Shown here in pieces: positions 1 to 11,337 of a DNA stretch of 64,000 nucleotides. Source of the DNA: Pseudozyma flocculosa PF-1 (Eukaryota > Basidiomycota > Ustilaginomycetes > Ustilaginales > Ustilaginaceae); the NCBI RefSeq assembly GCF_000417875.1, contig NW_006920877.1, positions 433,085 to 497,084 on the forward strand. Reading direction: 5' to 3'. Every line of letters begins with the position of its first letter. Positions within the stretch are counted from its first letter, which is position 1. Made by a program: the position numbers and the translations under genes. The notes under the pieces are model-generated. The model was given only the letters and a program-made list of their open reading frames with translations. It was not told where the DNA came from and ran no database searches.

Positions 1-2200
1 ATGCGTAGCGGCCGCTCCTCTCGCGGGCGGTCAGGTCCGAGAGGCCCCTGATGAGCTCGACGTTGCCCTTCTGGTCCTTTGCGAAGCCGATGCCAGGGTC
101 GAGGATGATGTTCCACCGCCTCACTCCGCGCCGCAGCGCCGCATCGAGCCGCTGCGCCAGCTCATCCTTGACGCCCTCGAGCACGTTGTCGCCCTCGTAC
201 TTGGTCAGGCGGGTCATGGTCTTGCTGTCGCCGCGCATGTGCATCAGGATAAAGGGCACGGCGTGCTGCCGTGCCACGTCGAGGATGCGCGGGTCGCGCT
301 CGCCGCCGCTGACGTCGTTGATAATATTGGCCCCGGCCTCGAGCGCCGCTTCCGCCACCGAGGCGCGGAACGTGTCGATCGAGATGGGCACTGCAACGCC
401 CGCCTGCCGGATGGCGCGGATGATCGGGCAGACGCGGGCCGCCTCCTCGTCCGGCGAGATGTCTGGCGCGTTGGGCGCCGTGCTCATGCCGCCGATGTCG
501 AGGATGTCGGCGCCCTCCCTAATCATGTCCAGCGCCGTCTGCAGTGCCGTCTCGACGCGCTGGTTGTCGCCGCCGTCGGAAAACGAGTCGGGCGTGGCGT
601 TGATGATGCCCATGATAAACGTCTTGGAGCCCCACGACCACAGCGGCGTGTCTGCGGGCGCGGAGGCGTTGGCGGTCCGTGGCCAGGGCATGGGCATCAC
701 CCTCTTGATGCCGCTGGGCTCATAGTCGGGCGACTTTTGCAGCATCGTCAGCAGCTGGGCTATCGTCCGCGAGTGCTTGGGGTGCTCGAACTCGGGCAGG
801 ATGTCCTTGAGCGGCTCCAGGACAAACTCGCGCTCCTTGATGGCCGGATGCGGGATCACGAGCTTCGGCCCGTCGTCCAGTTCCAGCGTGTCGTAGAGGA
901 GGATGTCGAGGTCGACGCTGCGCGGGCCCTTGTCCGGCACGCCCGTCTTGTCCCTGCCGAGCTTGGTCTCGATCGACTGCGTCAGGCGAAGCAGTTTGTG
1001 CGGCGAGAGCGTAGTGGCGATCCTGCAGGCTCCGTTGAGGAAGCGAGGCTGGTCCGTCACGTACATAGGCGCCGTCTCGTACAGGAAGCTGGTGTCGACG
1101 ACGACGCAGCCCTCGGCCTCGCCCAGTGCCTGTACCGCCCGCTCCAGGTTCGCAGCGCGATCGCCGACGTTTGATCCAAGCGCGATCGCGGCAATGTGCC
1201 ACTCGCTACCGGCGGCGAGGTCCCCCAACGCCGGCTTGGGCGCGCCAGCCAGGGCGGACACGGGTGCCTGCGATCTCGCCGCCGCCGCCGCCGAGGCCTC
1301 CTGCCTTGCCTCCTCTTCGAAGAACTCGCGGCCGCGGTCGACCTCGACGCCGGCGCTGGCGGCAAACATGATGGCGCTCGGCTTGTCGACGCTGACGCGG
1401 ATGCGCTCGACCTTGTTGTGTAGGATGGCGACGCGGGCGATCGAGGTGGCCAGGCTCTCGACGGTCTTGTACGAGCTCTGCTCGACGTATTCGGTGATGC
1501 TGCGGACAATGGTACGGTAGTTGTGGGGCTTGCTGACGACGTCGACGATGCCCGACTGCCTCTGGCCTGCCTGCCGCAGCCGCTCCAGGCCCGAATGGAT
1601 GACGAGGTTCAGCTTGATGTCCTGCTTGTCCTCGCGCTCCCATGGGTTGACGCCGAGGATGGCATTGATGACCAGGTCGCGGACCACGACCTTGTCCTCG
1701 ACGGCCCACTGGGAGCGCGGCGAGAGTCGCAGGCTGGACAGCTGGTCCGCCTCGACCTGATCCGAGACCGGGTTGCCGTGGGCGTCTTCAAAGTCCCGGG
1801 CAGTCCTGACGATCTGCACGCCCGCCGACGCGGCGTGGAGGAGCGAGCGAGGCTTTTCGACGTTGAGCGTGACCCGCGGAGCGTGGCAGACAAAGATGCA
1901 GATCTTGGCGAGGCCCTCGGCGAGAGCCTCGAGGCTGCGGTAGCGGTGAGCGCTGCAGTGGGCCTCGAGCTGCTTGACGAGGATGCCGTAGTGGATGCTG
2001 TAGGGCAGGTGGTCGCTCTTGCCGGCCTTTGAGACGTCGGTGTGGACCTTTGCATCGATGGTGATCGTCTGGGGCGAGACTCGCTCCCAGTTGTCGACGC
2101 CGACAATCATCCGAACGACGAGCTGCTTGATCTGGATGATGTCCGGCAGGCGGTCGTCGCGGGCCGGAGCGCCATGGCCTGGGTGCGATGCTGCCGCCAT
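1..2200 (-). CDS. FOL1: Trifunctional folate synthesis protein FOL1 (3' end outside window)
   Basis: Makes dihydropteroate from dihydroneopterin and p-aminobenzoate through three fused activities. Reading the minus strand from the ATG at 2200 gives one open frame with no stop to the window edge (733 codons). Domains in order: two tandem dihydroneopterin aldolase (FolB) modules at about residues 20-130 and 165-275 (each with a VGVDNWER/LGVNPWER-type start); HPPK from about 333 (IALGSNVGDR, then GPRSVDLDILLYD); DHPS from about 525 (MGIINATPDSFSDGG, then ILDPGIGFAKD). The FolB-FolB-HPPK-DHPS order is the usual fungal one. Roughly the last third of DHPS, including the SRKxF-type loop, lies beyond base 1. 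The start was chosen because it is the first ATG before the FolB homology. No intron is seen. It is divergent from the SMG6-like gene at 3216. Confidence 0.95.
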   Translation of the reverse strand, partial: MAAASHPGHGAPARDDRLPDIIQIKQLVVRMIVGVDNWERVSPQTITIDAKVHTDVSKAGKSDHLPYSIHYGILVKQLEAHCSAHRYRSLEALAEGLAKICIFVCHAPRVTLNVEKPRSLLHAASAGVQIVRTARDFEDAHGNPVSDQVEADQLSSLRLSPRSQWAVEDKVVVRDLVINAILGVNPWEREDKQDIKLNLVIHSGLERLRQAGQRQSGIVDVVSKPHNYRTIVRSITEYVEQSSYKTVESLATSIARVAILHNKVERIRVSVDKPSAIMFAASAGVEVDRGREFFEEEARQEASAAAAARSQAPVSALAGAPKPALGDLAAGSEWHIAAIALGSNVGDRAANLERAVQALGEAEGCVVVDTSFLYETAPMYVTDQPRFLNGACRIATTLSPHKLLRLTQSIETKLGRDKTGVPDKGPRSVDLDILLYDTLELDDGPKLVIPHPAIKEREFVLEPLKDILPEFEHPKHSRTIAQLLTMLQKSPDYEPSGIKRVMPMPWPRTANASAPADTPLWSWGSKTFIMGIINATPDSFSDGGDNQRVETALQTALDMIREGADILDIGGMSTAPNAPDISPDEEAARVCPIIRAIRQAGVAVPISIDTFRASVAEAALEAGANIINDVSGGERDPRILDVARQHAVPFILMHMRGDSKTMTRLTKYEGDNVLEGVKDELAQRLDAALRRGVRRWNIILDPGIGFAKDQKGNVELIRGLSDLTARERSGRYA

Positions 2201-3215
2201 GGTGCAAGCGCGGCGCAGAGGCTGCAAAGCTTGCCAAGGACGGACGAGGACGAGAGGCTGCGATGCGACGGAGTGAGACCGCCAGAGCGAGGGCGAGAAG
2301 CTCGACGGAGAGCAGCCGAGACGGGGTGCGAGCGGATAGGATGCGAATCGACGACAGAGGGGCTTGCTTCTGAAGGTCATGCCATGTCCGGGCGGCGCGG
2401 TAAAGATCCTCGACGGCAGCAGGAGCAGCAGCGGCAGTGGGCCGAAGGTTGAGGGCGGTGCAGACCAGAAGGCGGGTCGAGGCGATGGGACGCAGAGGGG
2501 AGAGGCAGCTGCGCACGACGGTGCAATGGTGTGCGACTCTGCTGCTTCTTCTTCCTCGGCGGGCCTTCCGATGGCCTGGTCGGGGCCCTCGACCCTCGGC
2601 TTCTTCCGAGGTCATGGCGCTTTCTCCACCGCCTTTGTCTCTGCAGCGCAGCGCAGCCAGGCCAGGCGGTGCGGTGGCCCCACTTTTTTTGAGCGCGGGC
2701 GGGCCGCTCGTCAGCCAACGGGGCGCCTCGGCCGTGGCTGCCAGCCCTGCGGTTGAGCTTCGGCAGCCCTCTGATCCCCTCTTGTCTCTCTGACGACCAT
2801 CACTACTACTTCCCACGCCGCTTCTGCCCCGGCCCCAGCGACTTGCCACCGGGATCCGACCTGTCCATCATATCAGCTGCAGCAAACGGCTGCCCGAGGA
2901 CACGTCAGCAACCGGCAGAGCGCCTTGGCATCGGCGCCCACTCCCGCACGTTCCCGCGACCCCGAAAGAAGGATTCAGACTGCCAGCTGCCACCATAGCT
3001 CCTTCGACCATGCTTGCGGCGGAAGCTGCCGATTCAGGGTTCAGTGCCTCCTTCGACTACGCCAAAGCAGCCGCACCACTGGCCCCTTGCACCAGACCTT
3101 AACCTCGCACCGCCATACCCAGCGGACCGACGACCGGTTCCCCGCCGCCACTTGAACGAGCCAGAGCACTCGGCTTCACCGCTGAGGCCTGCACTCTCGG
3201 AAGCGCCGGGATAGA
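2201..3215. promoter_or_regulatory. Shared upstream region of FOL1 and the SMG6-like gene
   Basis: About 1 kb between two divergent start codons, so it must hold both promoters. Several short open frames overlap here on both strands, but none resembles a protein. I see no clear TATA box. Confidence 0.5.
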
Positions 3216-6200
3216 ATGCCCTTTCAGTCCACCTCATCCCCGGTGTCGGTCTCTGATCTCCGAGCCGATCCATCGCCCACCAAGGAGCCAGCGGGCAGAC
3301 CGGCACAGAGGCCCCCACGACATCATCATCATGGCAGCCGGACGTCGGCCGCGAGGGCCAGGCGCGAGGCCGACGACCGGGGCGGTGCAGACGACGGTCT
3401 CCACCTTGGTGCTGCTGGAGCTGCGTCGACAGGCTCGACATCCGGCCAGGCGCCCACAGATATCGCCTCCGCCATCATAGCCTACCAGCGTCGGAATGCA
3501 CGCTCCTCTGACCCTCGCCACGGCCCCGGCCGTTCCCGACCCTCCAGAAGAAACGGTAACAGAGATACCCCGGATACCGGCTCCGCCGACGAAGCGTATC
3601 GCGACAAGCCGCCTGGCACCGGTCCTGCTCCTCCGATCTCCAGCGAGGTTAAGAGAAGCCAGCAACGGGTCACGACCAGCACCGAGGCCGAAAGCTCGGC
3701 CACCGCAACAGGCTTTGCATCAAGGCAGGCCCACGACGGTACCAAAACTGCTGGATCAGGCGGGGCGAGGAGGAGCAGGCAGAGCTCAGAGAAAGGCGTG
3801 CTGCCGGACCTGCGTGCACAGGAGCGCAGTAGCAGCATCGGCAGGCAGGAGGCGACAGGCGCGGCGATGGCGCCATCCACCGCCACCCGGGCCGGCGGGT
3901 CTGGACGACGTGAGAGGAGCGCACGCACCGCCGAGGGTCGCCACGCTGCTGCCGTCCAGGACTTTAGCAGCGTCAGCCGGGATGGCAGGCAGCTCTTTGA
4001 TCCGAGACGCCACGACCCGGTCAGGTTTGCCAGCCAGCAGCGAACGAACCCTCCAAATGCTTCGATCGATGAACACTCGCGTCATCTGCCACCAAACGGG
4101 ACCAACGCGACGCACGGCGTGAGAGGCACCCACCTGGCCGCGACAACATCGCTGGGCGGATCGAGGGTCGAGAGTTTTGCAGCGAGCCAGGCGACCGCAG
4201 CTTCGGGCATTTCGCAGTTCCAGGCTGCCGGCCCCGAGCTCTCGAGCACCTACACCTTGTCGATGCATGTCCAAGAGATCAAGCAGCTCTACCGCCGCAT
4301 CTGCCTGCTCGAGGCCAAGCTGCAGCAGGCGCACCGCTCCGAAGCCGACAAGCAGAGGGACAGCGCGACCACCGACGGCGCCCAGCCGCGCAGCCTCAAC
4401 CACGACTACTGGCTCAGGCTGGCTGCCGACCACCGCGAGCTGGCCGAGCTGCAGTCGAGCTTTCTCGAGATGACGCTGCGGTCCGACATGCCAGAGTCGG
4501 TCCAGGAGCTGCCCCGCACCTACAACCTCCCCACCCGCCTGTGGCAGACGGGCTTCCACATGATGCTCGAGCGCCTGCGCCACAGCCTGCCCACCGCGCA
4601 GCAGGCCCGGAGCGTGCGTGCCTGCGGCTCGGAGCTGCTGGACCACCTCACCGAGTTCATCTACTTCGCCTATGCCTTCTACACCACCCTCTTTGAGACG
4701 GAAAAGTTCCGCGTATTCCGCCGGGCATGGATCGAGAGCCTCGGCGACCTCGCCCGCTACCGGATGGCCGTGGCCGGTCTGGCTGCGTCTCTCTCCCTCG
4801 ACGACGACAGCGGCGTCCGCAACAAGGCGGAGCGGTCGGAACGCAGGCGGGCCGAGCACATGCGCATCGACGATGACGACGGCGGCGACGATGGCTTCGG
4901 CTATGATCGCGCAGGGTTCGAAGAGCCGGCCATGGACGGCGCGAGCATCGGCAGCGATGCGCTTGGGGACTGGGAGTTTGTTGAGAAGGAGACCTGGCGA
5001 CAGACGGCGCGCGATTGGTACGCGCGGGGCTTGGCCGAGGCGCCCGGTGTCGGTCGCCTCCATCACCACCTCGGCATTCTGAGCAAGAACGACGAGCTCC
5101 GAGCGCTGTACCATCTTTGCAGGAGGTGAGTAGGCCGCCGTCGGCAGCTACGATCGTGCTGTTCTGCTCCTCGCTGACATCTGCGAGATGTCTTTGTCTT
5201 TCGATGGGCTCTGGCTTCCACGACGCCGTAGCCTGACAGCAGCTCACCCGTTCGCCAGTGCCAAGGAGACGATCCTGTCGCTCTTTGACCATGAGCACCA
5301 GTCACGCCGTCTGCAGGGCGATGCCTCGGTCGAGGATCTCTTCATCTACCTGCACGGCGCCCTGATCTCGCGCGTCCAGCTCGACGACTTTGACGAGGTC
5401 TTTGCGCGGCTGCGCGAGAAGATGGGGAGCGAAGGCGTGCTCGTCTGCCAGCACCCGCTGACCGAGTCCACCTGGATGGTCATGGCGTCCATCAACAGCG
5501 CCGGTCTCCTCCAGTACGGCGCCGAAGGGTCTGCCGTGCTGCAGCCCCTGTTGCGACGCTCGACCAAGGCTGGCGATACCCGGACGGCGAAGACCGACCG
5601 GGGCAAGGTAGCGACCCCGACGGCGATTCTGGTCAATCACAACGTCAAGGCCGAAGATACTCAGGCCGGGGCCTTTCCGACGCCGGCCGATGCGTGGGAA
5701 GATGGGTCCGAGGACCTCTCGGACGCCGGCGACGAGATCGCCGTCATCCAGCTGGATGGTCGGGAGGAAGCACAGGATCATCCCGAGGACGTGCCCGTCA
5801 CGCTGACCTATGCGATGAGGCTGGCGTTCTTCATGCTCGAATTCTGCCTGCATCAGCAGAACCACGGGGCTTCCAGCATCGGCGGCGACGGCGGCACCAA
5901 CCCGTACGTTACCGAGTTCCTCACCTTCATCTTTTCGGTGATCCGCTTCCGGCCAGTCCACCGGCTGGTTGAGCGGCACATGCCGTGGCAAGCGCTAGTC
6001 GACTTCACACGGACACTTCCCGTCGATGTGATTGTCAGGGCGTCAAAGGACGCCCCTCCGTACATCGCGGGCAAGTATCCGCTGCCAGAGGATTGGTGCC
6101 TGCGCGGCACCGCCGGCGTCGGCAAGCAGACCTACGACCGGGCGCTCTGGAAGAAGTCGTGCGCCTCGACTTCGGCGTCGTCGCTTCCCGTCTTCCGCAC

Positions 6201-7479
6201 AGAGACCGAGGTGCTCGACAGCGAAGACGACGAGCTGCACGCCAAGTTCCAGACGGGGCCCTCGACGGTCCGGGGTGGCGATCGCTGCCCGTCGCTCGAG
6301 GACCTTCGACGGCAGCGCATCGCCTTTATCGCATCGCGGCTGGTCAAGACGTCTCGCGGGCTCGAACTCGACCCTCGAACGCAGACCTTCTCGATTGCCA
6401 AGCCGCTGCAGTCGAGGATCGCCCGCTGGAAGGCCGAAGAGGAGCGGCAGAAGCTCGAAAAGCAGCTCGAGATGATGAGGCTGGCCAAGTCGCTCGACCT
6501 CTCGTCGCACAACTCTCTGTTGACCCAAGACGACCTGGCGAGCGATACGGAGACGGACGACGACGCCGGAGCCGCTGATGGCGAGGACGAAGCCGTGCGG
6601 CAGCTGCGGGAGCGGAAGCGCTATCTCAAGGGCGTCCTCCGGTCCACCAAGGCCATCCTCGAGACAAGCGCCCCGCACAAGCCACCGCAGTCCCGCGGTT
6701 CACGCCCGAAGGCCAAGGCTCCTGGCGGCCGCAACGGCAGCAACGTTGCCGCCACCAACACTCTCGACTCGACCCGGAGGAAGCCATTCTCGTTCCACGG
6801 CGTGCTGCCGGGCTACACTGTGCTGCTGATGGATACCAACGTCCTCGTCACGCCGGGCGACCTCTTGAAGCAGCTCGTCGAGTCGCAGAGGTGGACCGTG
6901 GTGGTACCGCTGGCGGTCGTGACGGAGCTCGACGGGCTGAAGCGCAACGCCAATGCGCTCGGCGAGGAGGCGGCTCGGGCGATCCGCTTCCTCGAAGGCC
7001 ACATCCGCAGCCACGCCAAGTGGCTCAAGGTGCAGACCAGCCGCGGCAACTACCTGTGCGACCTTTCGATCCGGTCCGAGGACATGAGCTTCGGCCTGCC
7101 CGCCTCGGCGGCGGCCGCAGAGGAGGGCGCGGGCGCGGGCGCGCGCGAAAAGAGCCTGGCGGCGCGCAACGTCGACGAGGTCATCCTGCGCTGCCTGGCG
7201 TGGCAGACGGACCATTTCGTCGACCGTCTGGCGCTCCTCACCGCCCACCCTGCCGCCGAGCGACTCAAGCTGCAGCCCGACACGGCCAAGGCGGCGCTCC
7301 TCACCCTCGACCGCAACCTGCGCGTCAAGGCAAAGGCGCGCGGCCTCTGCGGACTCGACGAGCAGGACATCGCCGAGCTCATGATCATGACGGCCGAGGC
7401 GCCGCCGCCGCCGCCGCCTGGGCCGCCTGGACCAGGACTTGGCGGCTCGGCGCAGAGGCAGAGAGAGGCCGTGTCGTGA
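3216..7479 (+). CDS. EST1/SMG6-like protein with C-terminal PIN nuclease domain
   Basis: Likely a nonsense-mediated decay or telomere-associated factor of the EST1/SMG5-7 family. CDS is 3216-5125 joined to 5232-7479, 1,385 residues. The 106-base intron has donor GTGAGTAG at 5126, a CTGAC branch site and acceptor TAG at 5229-5231. Splicing joins ...YHLCR to SLTAAHPFASAKE, restoring the EST1 helical core that neither reading frame holds alone. Residues 1-380 are disordered and rich in R, S and A. The EST1 N-terminal domain is about 390-530, then the TPR-like/DNA-binding region. The PIN domain is about 1165-1340 with acidic positions in LLMDTN, VTELDG, NVDEVI and LTLDRN. The preserved aspartates suggest an active endonuclease, as in SMG6, rather than an inactive SMG5-type PIN. 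Smut-type genomes could use this for NMD, telomere work or both. Confidence 0.88.
5126..5231 (+). other. Intron of the SMG6-like gene
   Basis: GTGAGTAG donor, CGCTGAC branch site near 5173, GCCGTAG acceptor. Both reading frames meet in phase with agc (Ser) across the junction, and the joined protein matches the EST1 family. Confidence 0.85.
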
Positions 7480-7856
7480 AGCCGCGCCGCCTTCCTCTCT
7501 CCGCCTTGCCTGGCTTTATTTTTGATCATACCTCTCTCGCCATTGCGCACGATGGACGTTCGGGGGCACGCTCCCAGTCGTCCCGGGGGTCGTCCTGCGA
7601 TGCCGACATCGCCGCCGCGCGCGCCGTCGACCACGACGGGCCTCCATCTCCCACCTTGCCGCCGTTTGCACAAACAAGCACCTGGATCTGAACATGACAA
7701 TCTAGTTGCGCAAGGAAGCAAGAAAGAGGCGACCGACAAAGAGACCCGGCAGCGACGGACCACCAGGTCTGAGCATCTCGGCCGCGCGGCGTCGCGCTCG
7801 GGTCCACTGCGCCCCTTCCACCACCACCAACAACAACAACACCACCTCCTCTCCCC
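7480..7856. other. Tail-to-tail spacer
   Basis: 377 bases between two converging stop codons, presumably 3' UTRs. The right end is a CAC/CAA-rich run (about 7820-7850). No gene seen. Confidence 0.6.
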
Positions 7857-9827
7857 TTAGCCAAACTTGAAGTTCCACTGCTGCTGTCCGCCTCCGAAGC
7901 CGCCCTGACGGAAGCCGCCGCCGGGGAAGCCACCTCCGGGGAAGCCGCCACCGGGGAAGCCGCCGCCGCCGGGGAAGCCGCCCCCGCCCTGCTGGTTGAA
8001 GAACATCTCGAACGGATGGCCGCCCTGGGCGAAGGGGTTGCCGTGGCCGCCCTGTCCGCCGGCGGGGTCGTTGGGGTCGTCTCCGGCGTCGTACCTCTTC
8101 CTGAGCTCCTCGTCGCCCAGCACGCCCCAGGCCTCGTTGATCTCGGCCATCTTTTCCTGCGTGCCGCCCTTGTCCGGGTGGTTCTTTTTGGCCATTGTAC
8201 GGTACGCCTTTTTGATCGTGGCCAGGTCGTCGGTCCGCTTGACGCCGAGAACCTTGTAGTAGTCCTTTGTCTGGCTCAGCTTGAGCCGCTTCTGCGCCGT
8301 GTTGAGCTTCGCGTGGATCGCCCGGTCCGAGCGGCCCGACGCCTCAAACGCCTTGGTGTAGTCGCGCACCGCCTCGTCGTACCGCTCGTCCTTGAGGTGC
8401 GCGTCGGCGCGGGCGACGGTGGCGTCGACGTTGTCCGGATCCCGCGCCAGCACCTTTTCGCAGTAGGGCATCGCCTTGCCGAGCTCGTTGAGCTCGGCAT
8501 GGGCCTTGCAGTACATCGAGTGGATCTCGTGCAGCAGCGAGCTGCTCTCGATGGCGGCGTCGCGCTCGAGGGGCAGCACGGCCGCCTCCTCGCCCTCGCG
8601 CGGCTGGCAGTCTTCCTCGATGGCCTTCTCAATCTCCTGGACCACGGTGGGGCCTCCGACCTTGCCGCCCTTGAGCGCGCTCAGCACGGCCCGGTAGCTG
8701 CCGCCCTGGGCAAAGTTGCGCGCCTTCTTGAGCGCCTTTTCGAGGTTCTTGAGGCGGCGGTGGGCGCGGGCGCACTGCTTGTTGTCCGGGTCCGAGTGGA
8801 GGCACGACTTGAGGTGGGCCAGGCCAGCCTCGTGCGACTGCGAGCCGGGCGTGCCGACGATAAAGTACGACAGCGACGAGAGCCGGCGCAGCAGGAACGG
8901 CGACGGCGCCAGGTGGACGACGCGGCTGTGTCGGCGCAGGGGGTTGAGGTAGGCGTAAGAGTGGGGTCAGTACGTTGATGCTGTGCGCTGCCGCTGCTGC
9001 CGCTGCTGTTGCCATCGCCAGCGCCGTCGGGGCTGCCGCTGCTGTTGCCATCGCCAGCGCCGTCGGGGCCGCCGATCGGCTACTCACCTCCAATCGGCCA
9101 TGGCGTCCTCGACGCTACCCTTGAGCATCTGGCAATCGGCGCGCATCATGCGGGTATCGAGGTGGCTGGGCGAAACCTCGAGGATCTCGCCGGCCAGCCT
9201 GATGCACTGGTCGACCTTGGCTGCGTCCATCCCCTTGCCCTTGCCCTTGGCGCCGCCGCTGCGGGCCTTTGCGACGTCCTTCTGCATCTTGTTGAGCGCG
9301 GCGAGGTTCTTGGTGGTCTTGTCGAGCTTGGCCAGCAGCGCGCTGCCCTCGGGCACGGCGGCCGATGCGCCCTTGTCCTTTCGGATCCGCTCCCACTGCT
9401 TCATCTCGGCGTGCGCCTTGTCCAGCTCGCCCTCCTTGAGAAAGATCTTGGCTCGCTGCAGCCGGGCCTTTTCAAACTGCGGGTTGAGGTCGAGGAGCGA
9501 CTGGAAGTCCTGGAGGGCAGACGAGGTGCGTCCGAGCGAGAGCTGGGCCGTGGCCCGGCGGTAGTAGGTGAGCCAGCTGGTCGGGTCGGCGATGAGCGCC
9601 TGGTCAAACGCCGAGAGGGCCTGCTGGTACTGTCCGGACTGGAGCGCCTGGTTGGCCTGGGCGAGGAGCTCGGATGCCGAGGCGACGTCGGGCGTGGCGA
9701 AGGGCACCTGGCCGCCCGCCGCCGCCGCCTCTGGCTCGGCCAGCACGGTGGGCGCCGTGAAGCTGACCCAGAGGCATATCGTGAGGGAGAAGGCGAGGAG
9801 AGAGGGGATGCGGTAGTAGGCCCTCAT
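7857..9827 (-). CDS. ER-lumenal TPR/J-domain co-chaperone (P58IPK/DNAJC3-like)
   Basis: BiP co-chaperone acting in the ER lumen in protein folding and the unfolded protein response. CDS is 9827-9088 joined to 8925-7857, 602 residues. Residues 1-31 are a signal peptide (MRAYYRIPSLLAFSLTICLW start, cleavage near LAEPE). TPR repeats run from about 40 to 460. The J domain is about 465-530 (DYYKVLGV, HPDKGG, ending RKRYD), followed by a G/F-rich tail with repeated GGGFPGG units. The HPD motif needed to stimulate Hsp70 is intact. There is no C-terminal KDEL, as in animal DNAJC3. The intron (9087-8926) has donor GTGAGTAG, a near-perfect TACTGAC branch site and acceptor ACAG; the split codon makes Ser. 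The ATG at 9827 was chosen because it begins the signal peptide, although the frame stays open upstream. Confidence 0.9.
8996..9067. repeat. Perfect tandem duplication of 36 bases inside the DNAJC3-like intron
   Basis: Two identical 36-base copies, 8996-9031 and 9032-9067, beginning GCTGCCGCTGCTGTTGCC. They lie between the donor and the branch site, so they change intron length but not the protein. Confidence 0.9.
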
Positions 9828-10562
9828 GGTGGTGACGAGGCCGGTGGCCCGGCAGAGAGGTGGCGCAGCGGGTTTCGAGGTGCAGGCAGGTCGGACCTCG
9901 TTGTCGACGGTGGCCTCCTGCCCGGGCTGGCGAAGACGGGGAGCTGTAGACGCCGAGGAAGCGGTCCTGCTGCTTGAGGTGGCGGACCGGGTCTTGGTAT
10001 CAGGCGGTGGTGATGCTGCCTTGTGCTCTGCCGGAGAGGAGTGTCGGTCGATGGGCAGGAGGGCGGGTTGAAGGAGGAAGAAGAATGGCGAGGCCCCGGG
10101 GCGGTGCACCGACTTTAAACCTGGCGGTCTCGGCGGCGGCGCTGGAGGGGGTTCCCCCACACTTCCGATGTGGGCGCCACGGGAAGGTGCCAGCACTCCT
10201 GGCTGCCCGCGCCGCCTTTATCGGCCGACAGAAACGACCCCGTCGACGTGGAAGGGCGTGGCGTGGCCAAGCGTTGTTTCGGTGGCTGCGAGCGGAACGC
10301 TGCCAAGCTCGAGGCCGCTCACGGTCAGCAGGCCAGTCACCCACCCACCGCGCTCCAGCTTGCTTCATCACTCCTGCCGAGTCATCACTCTCCCCTTCGG
10401 CATCTCCGATCGCTCCGAAAAAGCAAAGTACGTGAAGGGCGGAAAAGGGGCGGGGTGCCTGCCTGGTGCATTCATGTTTGGGCGGACCTGCGCATGCACC
10501 TGCCTGCAGCTTTGCTCAGGCTCCTGAAGCGGGGGCCCCCTTATCGGATCGCCTCCGAGACG
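9828..10562. promoter_or_regulatory. Upstream region of the DNAJC3-like gene
   Basis: About 735 bases upstream of the minus-strand start at 9827. It should hold that gene's promoter and possibly unfolded-protein-response sites, but I could not point to a convincing element. No convincing gene on either strand. Confidence 0.4.
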
Positions 10563-10569
10563 TATAAAG
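10563..10569 (+). promoter_or_regulatory. Plus-strand TATA box (TATAAAG)
   Basis: A TATAAAG in very GC-rich surroundings, followed by a pyrimidine-rich leader-like stretch (10590-10660). It could drive a transcript for the small frame at 10732 or a long leader for the recombinase gene at 11408. Confidence 0.45.
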
Positions 10570-10731
10570 TGGTCTGCGTTCGTCAAACCCACGACCGCTC
10601 TCAGCTCTCACCCGTCTCACCCTTTTTGCTCCTTGTCTTCTCTGCCCCTCCCGTCTGATGGCCCCGGCCCTTCTCCCTGCCCACCCATCCCAACCCATCC
10701 CCAATCCCCCTTCCCGACCTGCAATCACAAG

Positions 10732-11337
10732 ATGACCGCAACATCTGCTGTAGGACGTCTGGCCTGCGCTTGTGCCAGCTGCCTGTTCCAGCCCGACGCT
10801 CAGATGGCTAATCTGGTTCGGCAGGCCCCGACCAACGCCAGCAGGCGCAAAGCAATGGCGGGGCCCGTGCGTGCCGAGCAGGCTTCGCGAGGCCCACCAG
10901 ACGCTGCTCAGGCAGATTGCGGCGAGCTGATGAGTCCGCCTGGCACAGCCCTCCGTCCGGACGTTGCTGGGTCCCGCAGCGCCGGGGCCGCTGCCTGGCC
11001 AGTCACTCTTGCTCGCAAGGACGAGGCCATGGCCTCACGCGCCCGCCGCGGCGCTGCCTGGCCAGACGCCCTTGCTCGCCAGGACGTGTCCATGGCCTCG
11101 CGCGCCGGCTGCGGTGCCGGCTGGGCTGCCGACTGGGCCACTGCTTGCTCAGTGTCCTGGCTCGTCAGGACGTCGTTGTGCTGGCTAGGAAGTCATGGAG
11201 CCGGCTCCAGCGTCAAAGGGTGGTCTTGCCAAAGCCGGGTCATCGATCCAGCCGCCCTCCATCTCTCACCGCCCATCCCCTGCCATATCCTTTTCGTCTC
11301 ATATCCTCGCCTTCCTTCCCGTATGCTCGCCATTTGA
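10732..11337 (+). CDS. Hypothetical repeat-containing open frame upstream of the recombinase
   Basis: 201 codons starting MTATSAVGRLACACASC, with no recognised domain. It sits 160 bases behind a TATA box and after a 25-codon upstream frame starting at 10658. Its middle part translates the imperfect repeat at 10981-11165 (units like GAAAWPVTLARKDEAMASRA and GAAWPDALARQDVSMASRA). It overlaps the leader region of the recombinase gene. It may be a small real protein, part of a mobile element's 5' end, or chance in GC-rich DNA. I do not assign a function. Confidence 0.2.
   Translation: MTATSAVGRLACACASCLFQPDAQMANLVRQAPTNASRRKAMAGPVRAEQASRGPPDAAQADCGELMSPPGTALRPDVAGSRSAGAAAWPVTLARKDEAMASRARRGAAWPDALARQDVSMASRAGCGAGWAADWATACSVSWLVRTSLCWLGSHGAGSSVKGWSCQSRVIDPAALHLSPPIPCHILFVSYPRLPSRMLAI
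10981..11165 (+). repeat. Imperfect tandem repeat, unit about 60-63 bases
   Basis: Units 10981-11040 and 11041-11103 share GCTGCCTGGCCAG, CTTGCTCGC(A/C)AGGACG and CCATGGCCTC(A/G)CGC. A third, more diverged unit runs from 11104 to about 11165. The period is close to a multiple of three, so the repeat stays open in frame. Confidence 0.7.

Noticed and set aside
1..20. NotI-like GCGGCCGC near base 8 as a sign of vector or adaptor
   Set aside because: FOL1 coding continues in frame through it, and such sites are expected in GC-rich DNA.
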